A stretch of 64,000 nt of DNA from an uncultured Trichococcus sp. (GTDB lineage Bacteria; Bacillota; Bacilli; Lactobacillales; Aerococcaceae): NCBI RefSeq assembly GCF_963663645.1, contig NZ_OY760503.1:2175501-2239500 (forward strand), written 5' to 3'. Positions 6,199-15,731 of the stretch are shown in pieces. Position 1 is the stretch's first letter. Each line of letters opens with the position of its first letter. The position numbers and the translations under genes were made by a program. Under the pieces are notes generated by a model, which did not search any database, was not told the DNA's origin, and was given only the letters and a program-made list of their open reading frames with translations.

Positions 6199-8514
6199 TT
6201 GCCTGCCTTGCTCGTCTTCCCGGTGACCATCATCGGATTCGACGGAACCAATGTCTTTGCGTGGGTTCTGCTCATTGCCATTTTTGCGCGCCTTTACTTG
6301 ATGCAATCCAAAACTTTGAACGTCATTGCTGCCGCGGTGGTGGTCGCGAGCCTAACGAGTTTACTGGTCCACCAGTGGTCGAGCGCATCGGAGTTCACTG
6401 CTCAGGAAGCGGAATCGGTCAGAAAAGCTGCGCTGCAGTTGGATCCGAATGATCTGCGGATCAACGGCGATTTGCTGACAGGGGAAGCCCTGCTGCTATG
6501 GGGAGGCAAGGAAGAAAAAGTTTATTTCCATTACACGATCGCAACAGAAGAAGAAAAGTTCACCTGGGAACAAATGCGATTCCCACAGCGTTTCGTCGCC
6601 GCTGTCCGGTTGGAGGCGCCGGAAGCGGAACGGAATCTGCACCAATTTGATTTCGAAGAGTATCTGAATGCGAAAGGCATCCATTGGGCCGCCGCTATCG
6701 AAGCGATGGAGTTCCGGAGTGAGGATCGTTCTGTTTGGTCCTTGCCAAGCAGCATCAGGAGATCCATCATTTTGATGTTGGAAAAGCTGCCAGCTGTCCA
6801 GACGACCGACTACATCCAAACAATGCTATTCAATCAAGCGCATGCCATATCGGGGGATACCTTGGACGCCTATCGTGGGATCGGTTTATTGCATCTTTTT
6901 TCCATCTCCGGCATGCATATCCAGCTGCTGCTGGCCCAGGTGCGCTACATCCTGTTGCGGATGAAAGTCAGCCATGAGACTACGGATAAGCTGCTGGTTG
7001 TATTTTTGCTCGCTTATGGTGTGTTGACCGGGTGGGGAATCGGTGTCTTTCGGGCTATCTGTACGCACCTTATCCTATTGGTCGGGAAAATCACCGGACA
7101 TCGGATTGATGCGAAAGATGCCTTCGCATTTACGGTGATGGTTGCTGTTTTTTACAATCCGCTGCTGATCTATTCGGCAAGTTTCCAATTGAGTTATCTT
7201 TTGGCGGGGGTATTGTATTTTGTTGCCCCAATCAGCGCGGAATGGGAAATGAATGGGTTGTTGAGGGATATCTGCTTGACGGCGCTGATGACGATGGCGT
7301 CCTTTCCCGTCGTCGCCTATCATTTTTTTGAGGTTTCCTGGCTCGGGATTTTTGTGAATGTGATCTTTTCGTTCTTTTTTTCCTGGTTGCTTTTTCCGCT
7401 GTTTTGGTTGTTGCTCTTTACCGTGCTCTTTTCCCCGGGAACCCCGTTGCTGGGGTCGCTTTGTGCTGTGTCCGATAAATTGCTCACCTTGTTGGAGCAC
7501 TTTGCCGGGGCAGCCGCGGATTTGGATTTTGCGTCACTCGTTACAGGAAGACCGCCTGCCGTTTATTTTGTGTTGGTCTGGATCGCCTTGCTGCTGCTCT
7601 TGCTGAGTGTCGAAAAGAGGCAAAGGGATATCCGTGTGCTTTGTGTCCTGATGGCCGCTGTCGGCTTGTTTTCCTTCGCCCATCAGCTGACTCCTTCCGG
7701 AAAAGTCGTCATGCTTGATGTGGGACAGGGAGATGCCATCCTGATCATAACGCCTTTTCATCGTCGGGCGGTGCTGATAGACACGGGCGGCATGCTGACT
7801 TTTGAAAAAGAAGCCTGGCAAGTCCGGGAATCAGCGACAACCGCCGGTGAAAAGCTTGTGTCGACCCTAAAAGCGGAAGGCGTGAAAAAATTGGACATGG
7901 TCTTTCTGACGCATGCCGATCAGGACCATGTTGGTTCGTTGCGGGAACTTGCCGAAGGTTTGCCGATTGCTGCGGTTTATTTCCCTAAAGGAGCGGAGGG
8001 GAATGCGGCGTTCGCCGCAGTGCTCCTTGAACTGCAAAGCCGACACCAAGTGGGCCTGTTCCCTGTATTGGGCAAGGTCGATTTAAAGCTTGCTGCTGAT
8101 TTTGTTTTTCATATCTTGGCACCTTTAGCGCCGGGAGAAGGCGGAAATGAGGATTCATTGGTCATCCAAACAAGCATAGGCGGTTTGGATTGGCTGTTCA
8201 CGGGCGATCTTGGAGAAGACGGGGAAGGTTTGCTGGTGCGCACTTATCCTGATTTGAAGGCCGATATTCTGAAGATCGGCCACCACGGGAGCGCAACATC
8301 CAGTTCGGAAGGCTTCTTGGATCATGTCCAGCCTAAATTGGCCTTGATATCCGTTGGCAAACAGAACAGGTACGGCCATCCGGATGCGGAGATACTGGAA
8401 CGCCTGGAATTGCGGAATATCCCTGTATTTCGCACGGACCGACAGGGCGCTGTCCACTTCCGTTACGGGCCAGGGGAAACAGAATGGCGAACCATTTTGG
8501 AGAACAAAAAATAA
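6199..8514 (+). CDS. comEC: ComEC/Rec2 family DNA-uptake channel
   Basis: A 771-aa polytopic membrane protein that carries single-stranded DNA into the cell during transformation. It has an N-terminal region with a DUF4131-like soluble domain (about 60-180), the Competence core with LFSISGMHIQLLL (about 231-243) and several membrane helices. The C-terminal metallo-beta-lactamase domain shows GQGDAI, THADQDHVGSL and GHHGSATSS (about 515-705), which probably degrades the non-transported strand. The start is uncertain: TTG 6199 is given, but homologous residues (KGYLLLP) extend upstream in frame to about 6175-6181, where only CTG or ATT codons exist, overlapping the comEB stop. No good ribosome site decides this. 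Confidence 0.9.
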   Translation: MPALLVFPVTIIGFDGTNVFAWVLLIAIFARLYLMQSKTLNVIAAAVVVASLTSLLVHQWSSASEFTAQEAESVRKAALQLDPNDLRINGDLLTGEALLLWGGKEEKVYFHYTIATEEEKFTWEQMRFPQRFVAAVRLEAPEAERNLHQFDFEEYLNAKGIHWAAAIEAMEFRSEDRSVWSLPSSIRRSIILMLEKLPAVQTTDYIQTMLFNQAHAISGDTLDAYRGIGLLHLFSISGMHIQLLLAQVRYILLRMKVSHETTDKLLVVFLLAYGVLTGWGIGVFRAICTHLILLVGKITGHRIDAKDAFAFTVMVAVFYNPLLIYSASFQLSYLLAGVLYFVAPISAEWEMNGLLRDICLTALMTMASFPVVAYHFFEVSWLGIFVNVIFSFFFSWLLFPLFWLLLFTVLFSPGTPLLGSLCAVSDKLLTLLEHFAGAAADLDFASLVTGRPPAVYFVLVWIALLLLLLSVEKRQRDIRVLCVLMAAVGLFSFAHQLTPSGKVVMLDVGQGDAILIITPFHRRAVLIDTGGMLTFEKEAWQVRESATTAGEKLVSTLKAEGVKKLDMVFLTHADQDHVGSLRELAEGLPIAAVYFPKGAEGNAAFAAVLLELQSRHQVGLFPVLGKVDLKLAADFVFHILAPLAPGEGGNEDSLVIQTSIGGLDWLFTGDLGEDGEGLLVRTYPDLKADILKIGHHGSATSSSEGFLDHVQPKLALISVGKQNRYGHPDAEILERLELRNIPVFRTDRQGAVHFRYGPGETEWRTILENKK

Positions 8515-8516
8515 AA

Positions 8517-9572
8517 ATGATGAATGGTGGTCCAAACGTGAATTATACAACGGAGATGTCCAAAATAAAAAAAGGTCAGCTTCAGCCGGTCTATTTATTT
8601 TTGGGCAAAGAAGATTTTTTTATAGAAGAAGCGAAGCAGCTGTTGCTGCGTACGGTTGTTGACGAGGCCGACAAGGATTTGAATGTCGGCATATTCAATA
8701 TGGATGAGACGCTGTTGGGTCGGGCTCTTGAAGATGCGGAGTCGCTGCCTTTTTTTGGGGAAAGACGTCTAGTCATCATCGAGAACCCGCTCTTTTTGAC
8801 GGCCGAAAAACCCAAGAATGGACTGGAGCATGATCTTGGTTGGCTTGAGAGTTATCTGGAGAACCCTTCACCCTCAACGATTCTGGCTATTTTTGCGCCG
8901 TACGAAAAATTGGACAGCAGAAAAAAAATTGCGAAACTGCTGACGAAGAAGGCCGTCACTGTTGATGTTTCCCCGTTAGCGGAGAAAGAAGCCCGCAAAT
9001 TTTTGGGGGACATGATCAAAAATGAAGGCTACCAGATGAACCGCGATGCACTCGAATTATTTTACGAGCGGATCGAAAATCAGCTGTCGCGGGGAATGCG
9101 GGAGTTGCCCAAGCTGTTTCTTGCCGGATCTGAAGACAAACAAATCACCAAACAAATGGTGATCGACTTGATCCCGCGCAATCTGGAACAAAATATATTT
9201 GAATTGGTGACGCAAGTGCTGAACAAGAACACTTATCTGGCCATCCAGATTTATCGGGACCTGTTGCTCCAAAAAGAAGAACCGATCAAAATCAATGCAA
9301 TCCTTTTAGGGCAATTCCGACTGTTGCTGCAAGTGAAGCTGCTCTCAAAAAACGGGTACCAGCAAACGGACATCACGAAAGTGTTGAAGATCCATCCTTA
9401 TCGTGTGAAACTTGCTTCCCAACAAGTGAGGAACCTTTCCGAAAAGGTCCTGGCCGATGCTTTTCAGGGCTTGGTCGAGACGGAGTATAACATGAAGACA
9501 GGGCAAGGGTTGAAGGAGATACAATTCGAGTTTTTTCTGATCCGCTACGCAAACGCAATGCCCAAACAGTAA
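8517..9572 (+). CDS. holA: DNA polymerase III delta subunit HolA
   Basis: A 351-aa clamp-loader subunit that opens the beta sliding clamp. It carries the N-terminal QPVYLFLGKEDFFIEEAKQLL block typical of Firmicute HolA, then an AAA+ fold without a Walker A motif. The C-terminal collar domain shows ILLGQFRLLLQVKLLSKNGY and ends in TGQGLKEIQFEFFLIRYA. The start chosen is the ATG two bases after the comEC stop, with GGAG in the end of comEC. GTG 8538 is possible. The comEC-holA-rpsT order is widely conserved. Confidence 0.92.
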   Translation: MMNGGPNVNYTTEMSKIKKGQLQPVYLFLGKEDFFIEEAKQLLLRTVVDEADKDLNVGIFNMDETLLGRALEDAESLPFFGERRLVIIENPLFLTAEKPKNGLEHDLGWLESYLENPSPSTILAIFAPYEKLDSRKKIAKLLTKKAVTVDVSPLAEKEARKFLGDMIKNEGYQMNRDALELFYERIENQLSRGMRELPKLFLAGSEDKQITKQMVIDLIPRNLEQNIFELVTQVLNKNTYLAIQIYRDLLLQKEEPIKINAILLGQFRLLLQVKLLSKNGYQQTDITKVLKIHPYRVKLASQQVRNLSEKVLADAFQGLVETEYNMKTGQGLKEIQFEFFLIRYANAMPKQ

Positions 9573-9610
9573 AATCAAAGGAGAAAAGCGCAACGGGTTC
9601 GTTCAGCCTT

Positions 9611-9751
9611 GAAAGAAATTTAGGAAATCGTGCCACGCAACGTTCCCTACGGTCACCTTGTACTGGGACTCTAAGGGATGAATCCCTTAGAGTCCCATGC
9701 AACTGAGCATCGTAGAGCGCAATATGCTGAGAGACTTCCTGCGTCAGCAGG
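9611..9751. repeat. Dispersed intergenic hairpin element, copy A (partial)
   Basis: This gap after holA holds GAAAGAAATTTAGGAAATC (9611-9629) and TGAGCATCGTAGAGCGCAAT (9704-9723). The same two blocks, in the same relative order, occur on the opposite strand at 17805-17906. Between them is a perfect 15-bp hairpin (arms 9665-9679 and 9682-9696, GGGACTCTAAGGGAT). After them is a small CCTGC-GTCA-GCAGG hairpin (9738-9751). No ORF with a ribosome site is found in 9573-9999. The rest of that gap shows nothing recognisable except the rpsT terminator. Confidence 0.7.
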
Positions 9752-9928
9752 TTAGTCGAATAGTATCCTTGGCTCGTAGAGACAAGGGGTTCCTTTATCC
9801 TTTCCGAAGGGCTAACCCGTGAAGCTGGACATCATTTTGGATGCATGAAATAAGTTGCAAATCAGTTCAACACCTGCGGTGATACGTTTTTAGTTTGATA
9901 AGTTATACAAATTACTTTATATACGAAA

Positions 9929-9971
9929 AAGGCCGAAGACGGACCAGTTGGACTGGTCTGTCTTCGGCCTT
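9929..9971 (-). terminator. Intrinsic terminator of rpsT
   Basis: A 20-bp stem (AAGGCCGAAGAC and its complement on the outer arms, with one G-U type mismatch) is followed on the minus strand by a run of T, 28 bases beyond the rpsT stop. On the plus strand the T-run is weak, so it may only partly stop read-through from holA. Confidence 0.85.
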
Positions 9972-9999
9972 GCGTTTTGAAGTCTCTTAAATCAAAAAA

Positions 10000-10254
10000 T
10001 TATTTAGCTAATTTTTTAGTTAAACGAGAAATGTCGCGAGACGCTTTATTTTGATGAATTAAGTTTTTAGAAGCTGCTGAATCGATAGATTTAACTGCTG
10101 CCTTTAATAATTCTTCGCTATTTTCAGCGCCTTCTGCTACTGCAGCTTCAAATTTTTTGATAGCTGAACGCATAGCACTCTTTTGAGCGTTGTTTTTTAG
10201 GTTAGCTTTTTCGCTAGTGCGAACACGTTTGATTGCTGAATCGATATTTGGCAT
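10000..10254 (-). CDS. rpsT: 30S ribosomal protein S20
   Basis: An 84-aa, Lys- and Ala-rich helical protein that binds 16S rRNA early in 30S assembly. It is recognised by [33 protein letters not shown] at the N-terminus and the [14 protein letters not shown] end. The start at 10254 follows GAGGGGTG on the minus strand; an 18-codon upstream extension is not part of the family. It is the first of only three minus-strand genes in the window, and it is AT-richer than its neighbours, as expected for a highly expressed ribosomal gene. Confidence 0.97.
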   Translation of the reverse strand: MPNIDSAIKRVRTSEKANLKNNAQKSAMRSAIKKFEAAVAEGAENSEELLKAAVKSIDSAASKNLIHQNKASRDISRLTKKLAK

Positions 10255-10313
10255 TGGGTTCACCCCTCTTTCCTTATTTCTATAACTATTAGGCTGTTTT
10301 GCCAACATGCCAT

Positions 10314-10342
10314 ATTATACATAATTTTGGAGGGTTGTGCAA
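10314..10342 (-). promoter_or_regulatory. rpsT promoter
   Basis: On the minus strand TTGCAC (10337-10342) and TATAAT (10314-10319) are separated by exactly 17 bp. The start point would lie about 50 bases before the rpsT start codon. It diverges from the uvrB promoter region. Confidence 0.7.
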
Positions 10343-10456
10343 TAAAAAATGAAAGAGATTCCCTTTTTAATCAAAGCGACCCTGAATTTCAAGACACATA
10401 TTTTGGGATTTTGGGGTCAAAATCAGGCCAGGCGATGCCGAAAGCTCCAAAGTGTA

Positions 10457-10470
10457 CGAAAGTATGTTTG
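10457..10470 (+). promoter_or_regulatory. Candidate LexA (SOS) operator of uvrB
   Basis: CGAAAGTATGTTTG matches the Gram-positive LexA box CGAAC-N4-GTTYG except at position 5. It lies five bases before a TAAAAT -10 box (10476-10481), about where the -35 spacer should be, so binding would block RNA polymerase. uvrB is a classic SOS gene in Firmicutes. Confidence 0.55.
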
Positions 10471-10516
10471 GGTGGTAAAATAGTTACAACAGTGAGTGAA
10501 GAGGTGAATCATCCAA

Positions 10517-12508
10517 ATGAAAGATCAATTTGAATTAGTTTCCCCATACCAGCCCAGCGGTGATCAGCCGGAAGCCATCAAAGAGCTTGTCGATGGATTG
10601 AATCTGGGCAGACGGGCGCAAACCCTGTTGGGCGCGACGGGGACCGGCAAGACTTTTACGGTAGCGAACGTCATCCAGGCAGTGAACAAACCGACGCTTG
10701 TCATCGCCCACAACAAAACGTTGGCTGGGCAATTGTATGGCGAATTGAAGGAATTTTTCCCTAACAACGCCGTCGAATATTTTGTGAGTTACTATGACTA
10801 TTATCAACCCGAGGCGTATGTCCCCTCCAGCGACACTTATATAGAGAAAGAATCCAGCGTAAACGATGAAATCGATAAACTGCGCCACTCCGCCACCAGC
10901 TCCTTGCTGGAAAGGCGGGACGTGATTGTTGTGGCTTCCGTGTCCTGCATCTATGGTTTGGTGAATCCCTTGGACTATAAAGAGCATACCTTATCGTTAA
11001 GGCAAGGGATGGAGATGGAAAGGAATGAACTGCTGCGCAGGTTGGTGGAAATGCAGTTTGAACGCAATGATATCGATTTTCGGCGCGGAACGTTCCGCGT
11101 GCGCGGAGATGTGGTCGAAATTTTTCTGGCATCCCGCGACAACGAGGCCATCCGTGTCGAATTTTTTGGGGATGAAATCGATCGGATCAGAGAAGTGGAT
11201 GTACTGACCGGAGAAATCAAGAGTGATGTCGAACATTTTCCCGTTTTCCCGGCCACTCACTTCGTGGCGAATGAAGAAAAGACCCTGCATGCAGTCGACA
11301 TGATCCGGGCAGAACTGAAGGATCGACTCAAAGTGCTGCGCGATGAAAACAAACTGCTGGAAGCCCAGCGCTTGGAACAGCGCACCAACTACGACATGGA
11401 AATGTTGATGGAAATGGGGTACTGCAACGGAATCGAAAACTATTCCAGACATATGGATGGACGCGCTCCGGGAGAGCCACCATACACTTTGCTTGATTTT
11501 TTCCCGGATGATTATCTGACAGTCATCGACGAGTCGCACATCACGATGTCGCAAATCCGCGGCATGTACAACGGTGACCGCTCGCGGAAGGAGCAATTGG
11601 TGGCGTATGGCTTCCGTCTGCCGAGCACCTTGGATAACCGTCCGTTGACGTTGAAGGAATTCGAGGAGCGGGTCAACCAGATCCTTTATATTTCGGCGAC
11701 GCCTGGCCCGTACGAGTATGAACAAAGCCCCTATGTTGCCCAACAGATCATCCGTCCGACAGGCTTGCTGGATCCGATCGTGGAAGTGCGTCCGATCAAA
11801 GGCCAGATCGATGATCTGATCAGTGAAATCAATTTGCGTGTCGAACGCAATGAGCGGGTCTTCATCACTACTTTGACGAAGAAGATGTCCGAAGACTTGA
11901 CGGATTATCTGAAGGAAATCGGCATCAAAGTGAATTATCTGCACAGCGAAATCAAAACGATGGAGCGCGCGGAAATTATCCGCAATCTCCGATTGGGAGA
12001 ATTTGATGTGTTGATCGGCATCAACCTGTTGCGGGAAGGGCTGGATGTTCCCGAGGTTTCGCTTGTTGCCATCCTGGATGCAGACAAAGAAGGCTTCCTG
12101 CGGAGCGAGCGCTCGCTTGTCCAGACGATCGGACGGGCTGCCCGGAACGAGAACGGGAAAGTCATCATGTACGCGGACCGCATAACGGATTCAATGGAGC
12201 GGGCCATAAACGAAACGAACAGGCGTCGTGCGACACAGGAAGCCTACAACATTAAGCATGGCATCACGCCGAAAACGATCATCAAAGAAGTCCGTGACCG
12301 GATCAGTATCTCACATACACCTGAAGATGCCGAAGGGGACGTCAGCATTTTGAGCGTCTACAAAGCGATGACGATGGAACAACGCCGCGAAGCGCTCGAT
12401 CAACTGGATAAGGAAATGAGGGAAGCCGCCAAAGCCCTCAATTTCGAAAAAGCGGCAGAAATACGTGACATGGTGTTGGAACTGAAAGCAGAATACAAAG
12501 GGTTATAA
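10517..12508 (+). CDS. uvrB: Excinuclease ABC subunit B
   Basis: A 663-aa DNA-damage-verification helicase of nucleotide excision repair. Walker [15 protein letters not shown] is at about residues 38-51. The beta-hairpin [20 protein letters not shown] is at about 92-111. Helicase motifs include [10 protein letters not shown]-like and [17 protein letters not shown] (about 535-551). The C-terminal UVR domain, which recruits UvrC, spans about 625-660. Length is typical. The ATG follows GAGGTGAATC. Unlike many lactic acid bacteria, uvrA does not follow; rpsO comes next. A LexA-like site lies upstream. Confidence 0.96.
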   Translation: MKDQFELVSPYQPSGDQPEAIKELVDGLNLGRRAQTLLGATGTGKTFTVANVIQAVNKPTLVIAHNKTLAGQLYGELKEFFPNNAVEYFVSYYDYYQPEAYVPSSDTYIEKESSVNDEIDKLRHSATSSLLERRDVIVVASVSCIYGLVNPLDYKEHTLSLRQGMEMERNELLRRLVEMQFERNDIDFRRGTFRVRGDVVEIFLASRDNEAIRVEFFGDEIDRIREVDVLTGEIKSDVEHFPVFPATHFVANEEKTLHAVDMIRAELKDRLKVLRDENKLLEAQRLEQRTNYDMEMLMEMGYCNGIENYSRHMDGRAPGEPPYTLLDFFPDDYLTVIDESHITMSQIRGMYNGDRSRKEQLVAYGFRLPSTLDNRPLTLKEFEERVNQILYISATPGPYEYEQSPYVAQQIIRPTGLLDPIVEVRPIKGQIDDLISEINLRVERNERVFITTLTKKMSEDLTDYLKEIGIKVNYLHSEIKTMERAEIIRNLRLGEFDVLIGINLLREGLDVPEVSLVAILDADKEGFLRSERSLVQTIGRAARNENGKVIMYADRITDSMERAINETNRRRATQEAYNIKHGITPKTIIKEVRDRISISHTPEDAEGDVSILSVYKAMTMEQRREALDQLDKEMREAAKALNFEKAAEIRDMVLELKAEYKGL

Positions 12509-12523
12509 AAAAGTGATTTTTAC

Positions 12524-12552
12524 TTGCAATCGGTAAGGAATTACGATAAACT
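12524..12552 (+). promoter_or_regulatory. Promoter and leader of rpsO
   Basis: TTGCAA (12524-12529) and TAAACT (12547-12552) with a 17-bp spacer lie just after the uvrB stop. The resulting leader of about 90 bases up to rpsO can fold locally around TTGGTT and ACTCACCAA. S15 represses its own mRNA through leader structures in several bacteria, so this may be such a leader, but no specific motif is proven. Confidence 0.5.
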
Positions 12553-12646
12553 GTTCCATGTATTATATATACGACCTTCAACTTGGTTAAACGACTCACC
12601 AACGTTCTACTCAGTTAAAGGTAACTTTATGAAAGAGGTGAAAAAA

Positions 12647-12916
12647 ATGGCAATTTCAAAAGAACTTAAAAATGAAATCATCAAAGAATACGCTATTCAC
12701 GAAGGAGATACTGGATCCCCAGAAGTGCAAATCGCAGTTCTTACGTATGAAATCAACCACTTGAACGAGCACGCACGCGTTCATAAAAAAGACCACCATT
12801 CTTACCGTGGTTTGATGAAAAAAGTTGGACACCGTCGTAACTTGTTGGCTTACTTGCGTAACAAAGACGTTCCCCGCTACCGTGAACTGATCCAAAGATT
12901 AGGTTTGCGTCGTTAA
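12647..12916 (+). CDS. rpsO: 30S ribosomal protein S15
   Basis: An 89-aa primary 16S rRNA-binding protein. The full family pattern is present: [37 protein letters not shown] and the RRNLLAYL and [13 protein letters not shown] ends. The start at 12647 follows AGAGGTG. The upstream in-frame extension is not homologous. It precedes pnp, the classic rpsO-pnp pairing, but with its own terminator between. Confidence 0.97.
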   Translation: MAISKELKNEIIKEYAIHEGDTGSPEVQIAVLTYEINHLNEHARVHKKDHHSYRGLMKKVGHRRNLLAYLRNKDVPRYRELIQRLGLRR

Positions 12917-12936
12917 TTTCGTGGCTAAGACATATT

Positions 12937-12972
12937 AAGCGAGATTCCACTGTGAATCTCGCTTATTTTTTG
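12937..12972 (+). terminator. Intrinsic terminator after rpsO
   Basis: AAGCGAGATTC (12937-12947) pairs perfectly with GAATCTCGCTT (12954-12964), followed by a T-rich stretch. It separates rpsO from pnp, so pnp needs its own promoter. Confidence 0.9.
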
Positions 12973-13014
12973 GGATTTTTCGGACAATGAGTGCAAAAAT
13001 GCTGAGCAATCAGC

Positions 13015-13020
13015 TATAAT
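13015..13020 (+). promoter_or_regulatory. -10 box of the pnp promoter
   Basis: TATAAT at 13015-13020 with only a poor -35 (GTGCAA, 18 bp upstream). It would start transcription near 13027, exactly at the base of the long leader stem-loop. Confidence 0.5.
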
Positions 13021-13028
13021 GGAATGAG

Positions 13029-13117
13029 GCTCCCGCTCTACAGACCGCTACTATACAAATGTGAGCTTATAAGCAACGGTAGGTTGACATTTGTTTAGTA
13101 GTTGGTAGATGGGAAGC
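13029..13117 (+). promoter_or_regulatory. Long stem-loop in the pnp 5' leader
   Basis: Almost the whole untranslated leader folds on itself. The outer arms GCTCCC-CTCTAC and GTAGATGGGAAGC enclose a nearly perfect 15-bp inner stem (CTACTATACAAATGT at 13048-13062 against ACATTTGTTTAGTAG). It has no T-run and ends about ten bases before the ribosome site, so it is not a terminator. In Escherichia coli a comparable pnp leader stem is cut by RNase III and then degraded by PNPase for autocontrol; a similar role here is inference. Confidence 0.65.
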
Positions 13118-13139
13118 ATCGCAAAAGGAGAATGATAAC

Positions 13140-15248
13140 ATGTCAGAAAAAAAAGTGTTCCAAATGGACTGGGCAGGTCGTTTGCTGCAAGTCGAAATCG
13201 GCCAATTGGCTAAGCAAGCCAATGGTGCGGTATTGGTGAGATACGGAGATACTGTCGTATTGACGGCTGCAGTAGGTTCAAGAGAACCAAAAGATACCGA
13301 TTTCTTCCCATTGACTGTGAACTATGAAGAAAAAATGTATTCAGTCGGTAAAATACCGGGAGGATTCATCAAGCGTGAAGGCCGCCCAAGTGAAAACGCA
13401 ACGTTGACGGCGCGTTTGATCGACCGTCCGATCCGCCCGATGTTCCCTGAAGGGTTCCGCAACGAAGTGCAGATCACAAACGTCGTCATGTCCGTCGAAC
13501 AGGATTGCGCGCCGGAAATGGCTGCCATGTTCGGTTCCTCGTTGGCGTTGGCGATTTCCGACATTCCGTTCTACGGACCGATCGCTGGAGTCAATGTTGG
13601 ACGCGTGGATGGCGAATATGTTTTGAACCCTACCGCTCCACAGAATGAAGTATCCGATATTGAATTGACCGTTGCCGGTTCAAGAGTCGCCATCAACATG
13701 GTTGAGAGCAGCGCTGCAATGGTTAACGAAGAAGACATGCTTGGGGCATTGATGTTCGGCCACAAAGCAATCCAGGAATTATGCGATTTCCAAGATAAAA
13801 TCGTAGCTGAAGTCGGCAAGGAAAAAATGACAGTCAAGCTTCTGTCTTTGAACCCTGAACTTGTAGCCGAAGTGACCGCTGCTTACGGCGAAAAAATGAC
13901 GGCAGCCATCATGACAGAAGAGAAATTGGCTCGTGAAGCCGCTATTGAAGATGTGAAAGCTGAAGCAATCTTGTTCTTCAACGAAAAGTATCTGGATGAC
14001 GCCAACTTTGCACAAATCTCCAAAGAAGTCCGCCAAATCGTGGAAGACATGGAAAAAGACGAAGTGCGCCGTTTGATCACAGTCGACAAAATCCGTCCTG
14101 ATGGCCGTAAAATCGACGAAATCCGCCCATTGGCTTCCGAAGTCGGCTTATTGCCGCGCGTACACGGTTCCGGTTTGTTCACGCGTGGACAGACGCAAGC
14201 TTTGTCCACTTGTACATTGGCTCCGCTGGGCGAACATCAGATTATCGATGGCCTGGGCATGGTGGACAGCAAGCGATTCATCCACCATTACAACTTCCCG
14301 CAATTCTCGGTCGGCAGCACCGGCAGAGCAGGAAGCCCTGGACGCCGCGAAATCGGCCACGGCGCATTGGGTGAACGTGCATTGAAACAAGTCATCCCGA
14401 CTGAAGCCGAGTTCCCTTACACAATCCGTTTGGTTTCGGAAGTATTGGAATCCAATGGGTCCTCTTCACAGGCAAGCATCTGCGCCAGCACGCTGGCAAT
14501 GATGGACGCGGGTGTACCGATCAAAGCGCCGGTTGCGGGTATCGCGATGGGCTTAGTGATGGAAGGCGAAAACTACACAGTCTTGACGGACATCCAAGGA
14601 CTTGAAGACCACCTGGGCGACATGGACTTCAAAGTTGCCGGAACAAGCGAAGGCATCACTGCCTTGCAGATGGACATCAAAATCCAAGGGATCACAGAAC
14701 AAATCCTGACTGAAGCATTGATGCAAGCGAAAAAAGCGCGGATGGAAATCCTTGCTGAGCTGACAAGCACGATTGCAGCTCCTCGCGAAGAGTTGTCCCA
14801 ATATGCTCCGAAGATCGAAATGATGCAAATCAAACCTGATAAGATCAAAGTCGTCATCGGTAAGGGCGGAGATACGATCAACAGTATCATCGAAGAAACC
14901 GGCGTGAAGATCGACATCGATCAAGAAGGCAACGTGAGCATCGCTTCTGCTGATACGGCGATGATCGCCCGCGCTAAACAAATCATCGAAGAATTGACGC
15001 ATGAAGTGAAGGTCGGCGAAATCTACGAGGGCACTGTAAAACGCATCGAAAAATTCGGCGCGTTCGTCGGAATCACAAAAGGTAAAGATGGTATGATCCA
15101 CATCTCCGAGTTGGCTAACGAGCGTGTCAAAGAGGTTGAAGATGTCCTAGCAATCGGCGATAAAGTCAAAGTCAAGGTCATCGAAGTCGATAGACAGGGC
15201 AGAATCAATCTTTCCCGTAAAGCGCTATTGCCTAAGGAAGAAAAGTAA
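13140..15248 (+). CDS. pnp: Polyribonucleotide nucleotidyltransferase (PNPase)
   Basis: A 702-aa phosphorolytic 3'-5' exoribonuclease, trimeric in other species, acting in mRNA decay. Two RNase PH domains are visible (about 1-220 and 310-540; [14 protein letters not shown] and [16 protein letters not shown]). A KH domain with [13 protein letters not shown] (about 575-587) and a C-terminal S1 domain (about 625-695; [15 protein letters not shown]) follow. A strong AAAAGGAG site precedes the ATG. It follows rpsO as in most bacteria and has a structured leader and its own terminator. Confidence 0.97.
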   Translation: MSEKKVFQMDWAGRLLQVEIGQLAKQANGAVLVRYGDTVVLTAAVGSREPKDTDFFPLTVNYEEKMYSVGKIPGGFIKREGRPSENATLTARLIDRPIRPMFPEGFRNEVQITNVVMSVEQDCAPEMAAMFGSSLALAISDIPFYGPIAGVNVGRVDGEYVLNPTAPQNEVSDIELTVAGSRVAINMVESSAAMVNEEDMLGALMFGHKAIQELCDFQDKIVAEVGKEKMTVKLLSLNPELVAEVTAAYGEKMTAAIMTEEKLAREAAIEDVKAEAILFFNEKYLDDANFAQISKEVRQIVEDMEKDEVRRLITVDKIRPDGRKIDEIRPLASEVGLLPRVHGSGLFTRGQTQALSTCTLAPLGEHQIIDGLGMVDSKRFIHHYNFPQFSVGSTGRAGSPGRREIGHGALGERALKQVIPTEAEFPYTIRLVSEVLESNGSSSQASICASTLAMMDAGVPIKAPVAGIAMGLVMEGENYTVLTDIQGLEDHLGDMDFKVAGTSEGITALQMDIKIQGITEQILTEALMQAKKARMEILAELTSTIAAPREELSQYAPKIEMMQIKPDKIKVVIGKGGDTINSIIEETGVKIDIDQEGNVSIASADTAMIARAKQIIEELTHEVKVGEIYEGTVKRIEKFGAFVGITKGKDGMIHISELANERVKEVEDVLAIGDKVKVKVIEVDRQGRINLSRKALLPKEEK

Positions 15249-15278
15249 CCTGCTTAAAATAGAATAATGCTTCACGGA

Positions 15279-15323
15279 AAGAACGGGCACAACCTTCACA
15301 AGAAGGCGATGCCTGTTCTTTTT
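15279..15323 (+). terminator. Intrinsic terminator after pnp
   Basis: AAGAACGGGCA (15279-15289) pairs with TGCCTGTTCTT (15310-15320) with one G-U pair. An inner CCTTC/GAAGG stem is present and a T-run follows. Confidence 0.85.
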
Positions 15324-15533
15324 GTTGACGCTAATCTAATGTCCCTGGCGGGAAAGAAAGTATGTCACAGTTATTCTAATAATCCTGACAAATGGAGTAA
15401 TATTGATTAATAATAGATTTTAATATTAAATCAATGAATTTTTTCCATAAAAGCGTTATTATAGTGTAAAGAGAAACAAATTTTTACGGCTACATTTTAT
15501 GGATATATTTTCGGCATATATCGCCCTTGTTAA

Positions 15534-15547
15534 TGTAAGCGCTTTAA
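15534..15547 (+). promoter_or_regulatory. Catabolite responsive element (CcpA site)
   Basis: TGTAAGCGCTTTAA fits the cre consensus TGNAANCGNWNNCA apart from the penultimate base. It is the only recognisable regulatory site in the 400-bp AT-rich stretch before citX. That stretch also has a long AT-rich dyad (about 15400-15435) and a weak promoter candidate (ATGAAT 15434, TATTAT 15457), which would place the cre in the leader as a roadblock. No believable ORF occurs here. Confidence 0.6.
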
Positions 15548-15687
15548 ATGTTTTTGTGGTTTCATCATTTGCCTGTGGTGTAATCAACAGTGACGTCAAA
15601 CAATGGCTTCGATTTCGCCTCCAGGACCCTTTTGTAGAAAAATTGTGTGCATCGCGAAACTTCCATGTAAGCTTTTGTTACAAATAA

Positions 15688-15696
15688 TGGTATTAT
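15688..15696 (+). promoter_or_regulatory. Extended -10 promoter directly before citX
   Basis: TGGTATTAT (TGn plus TATTAT) lies 36 bases before the citX start. TGTAA and TTACA flank the preceding 17 bases as a small dyad (about 15666-15682) that might be an operator. Confidence 0.45.
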
Positions 15697-15731
15697 CAGA
15701 GAACAAAATAAAACAGTAAAGGATGAGTGCA

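Noticed and set aside
9665-9696. Terminator after holA
   Set aside because: The 15-bp hairpin is perfect but no T-run follows on either strand, and it lies inside a repeated element.
10327-10533. 68-codon ORF before uvrB
   Set aside because: It spans the LexA-like site and the uvrB promoter, overlaps the uvrB start, and has no ribosome site of its own.
10997-11944. 315-codon minus-strand ORF inside uvrB
   Set aside because: It is an antisense shadow of a conserved gene with no homology or ribosome site.
15499-15687. 62-codon ORF before citX
   Set aside because: It contains the cre site, lacks a ribosome site and has an unremarkable translation.
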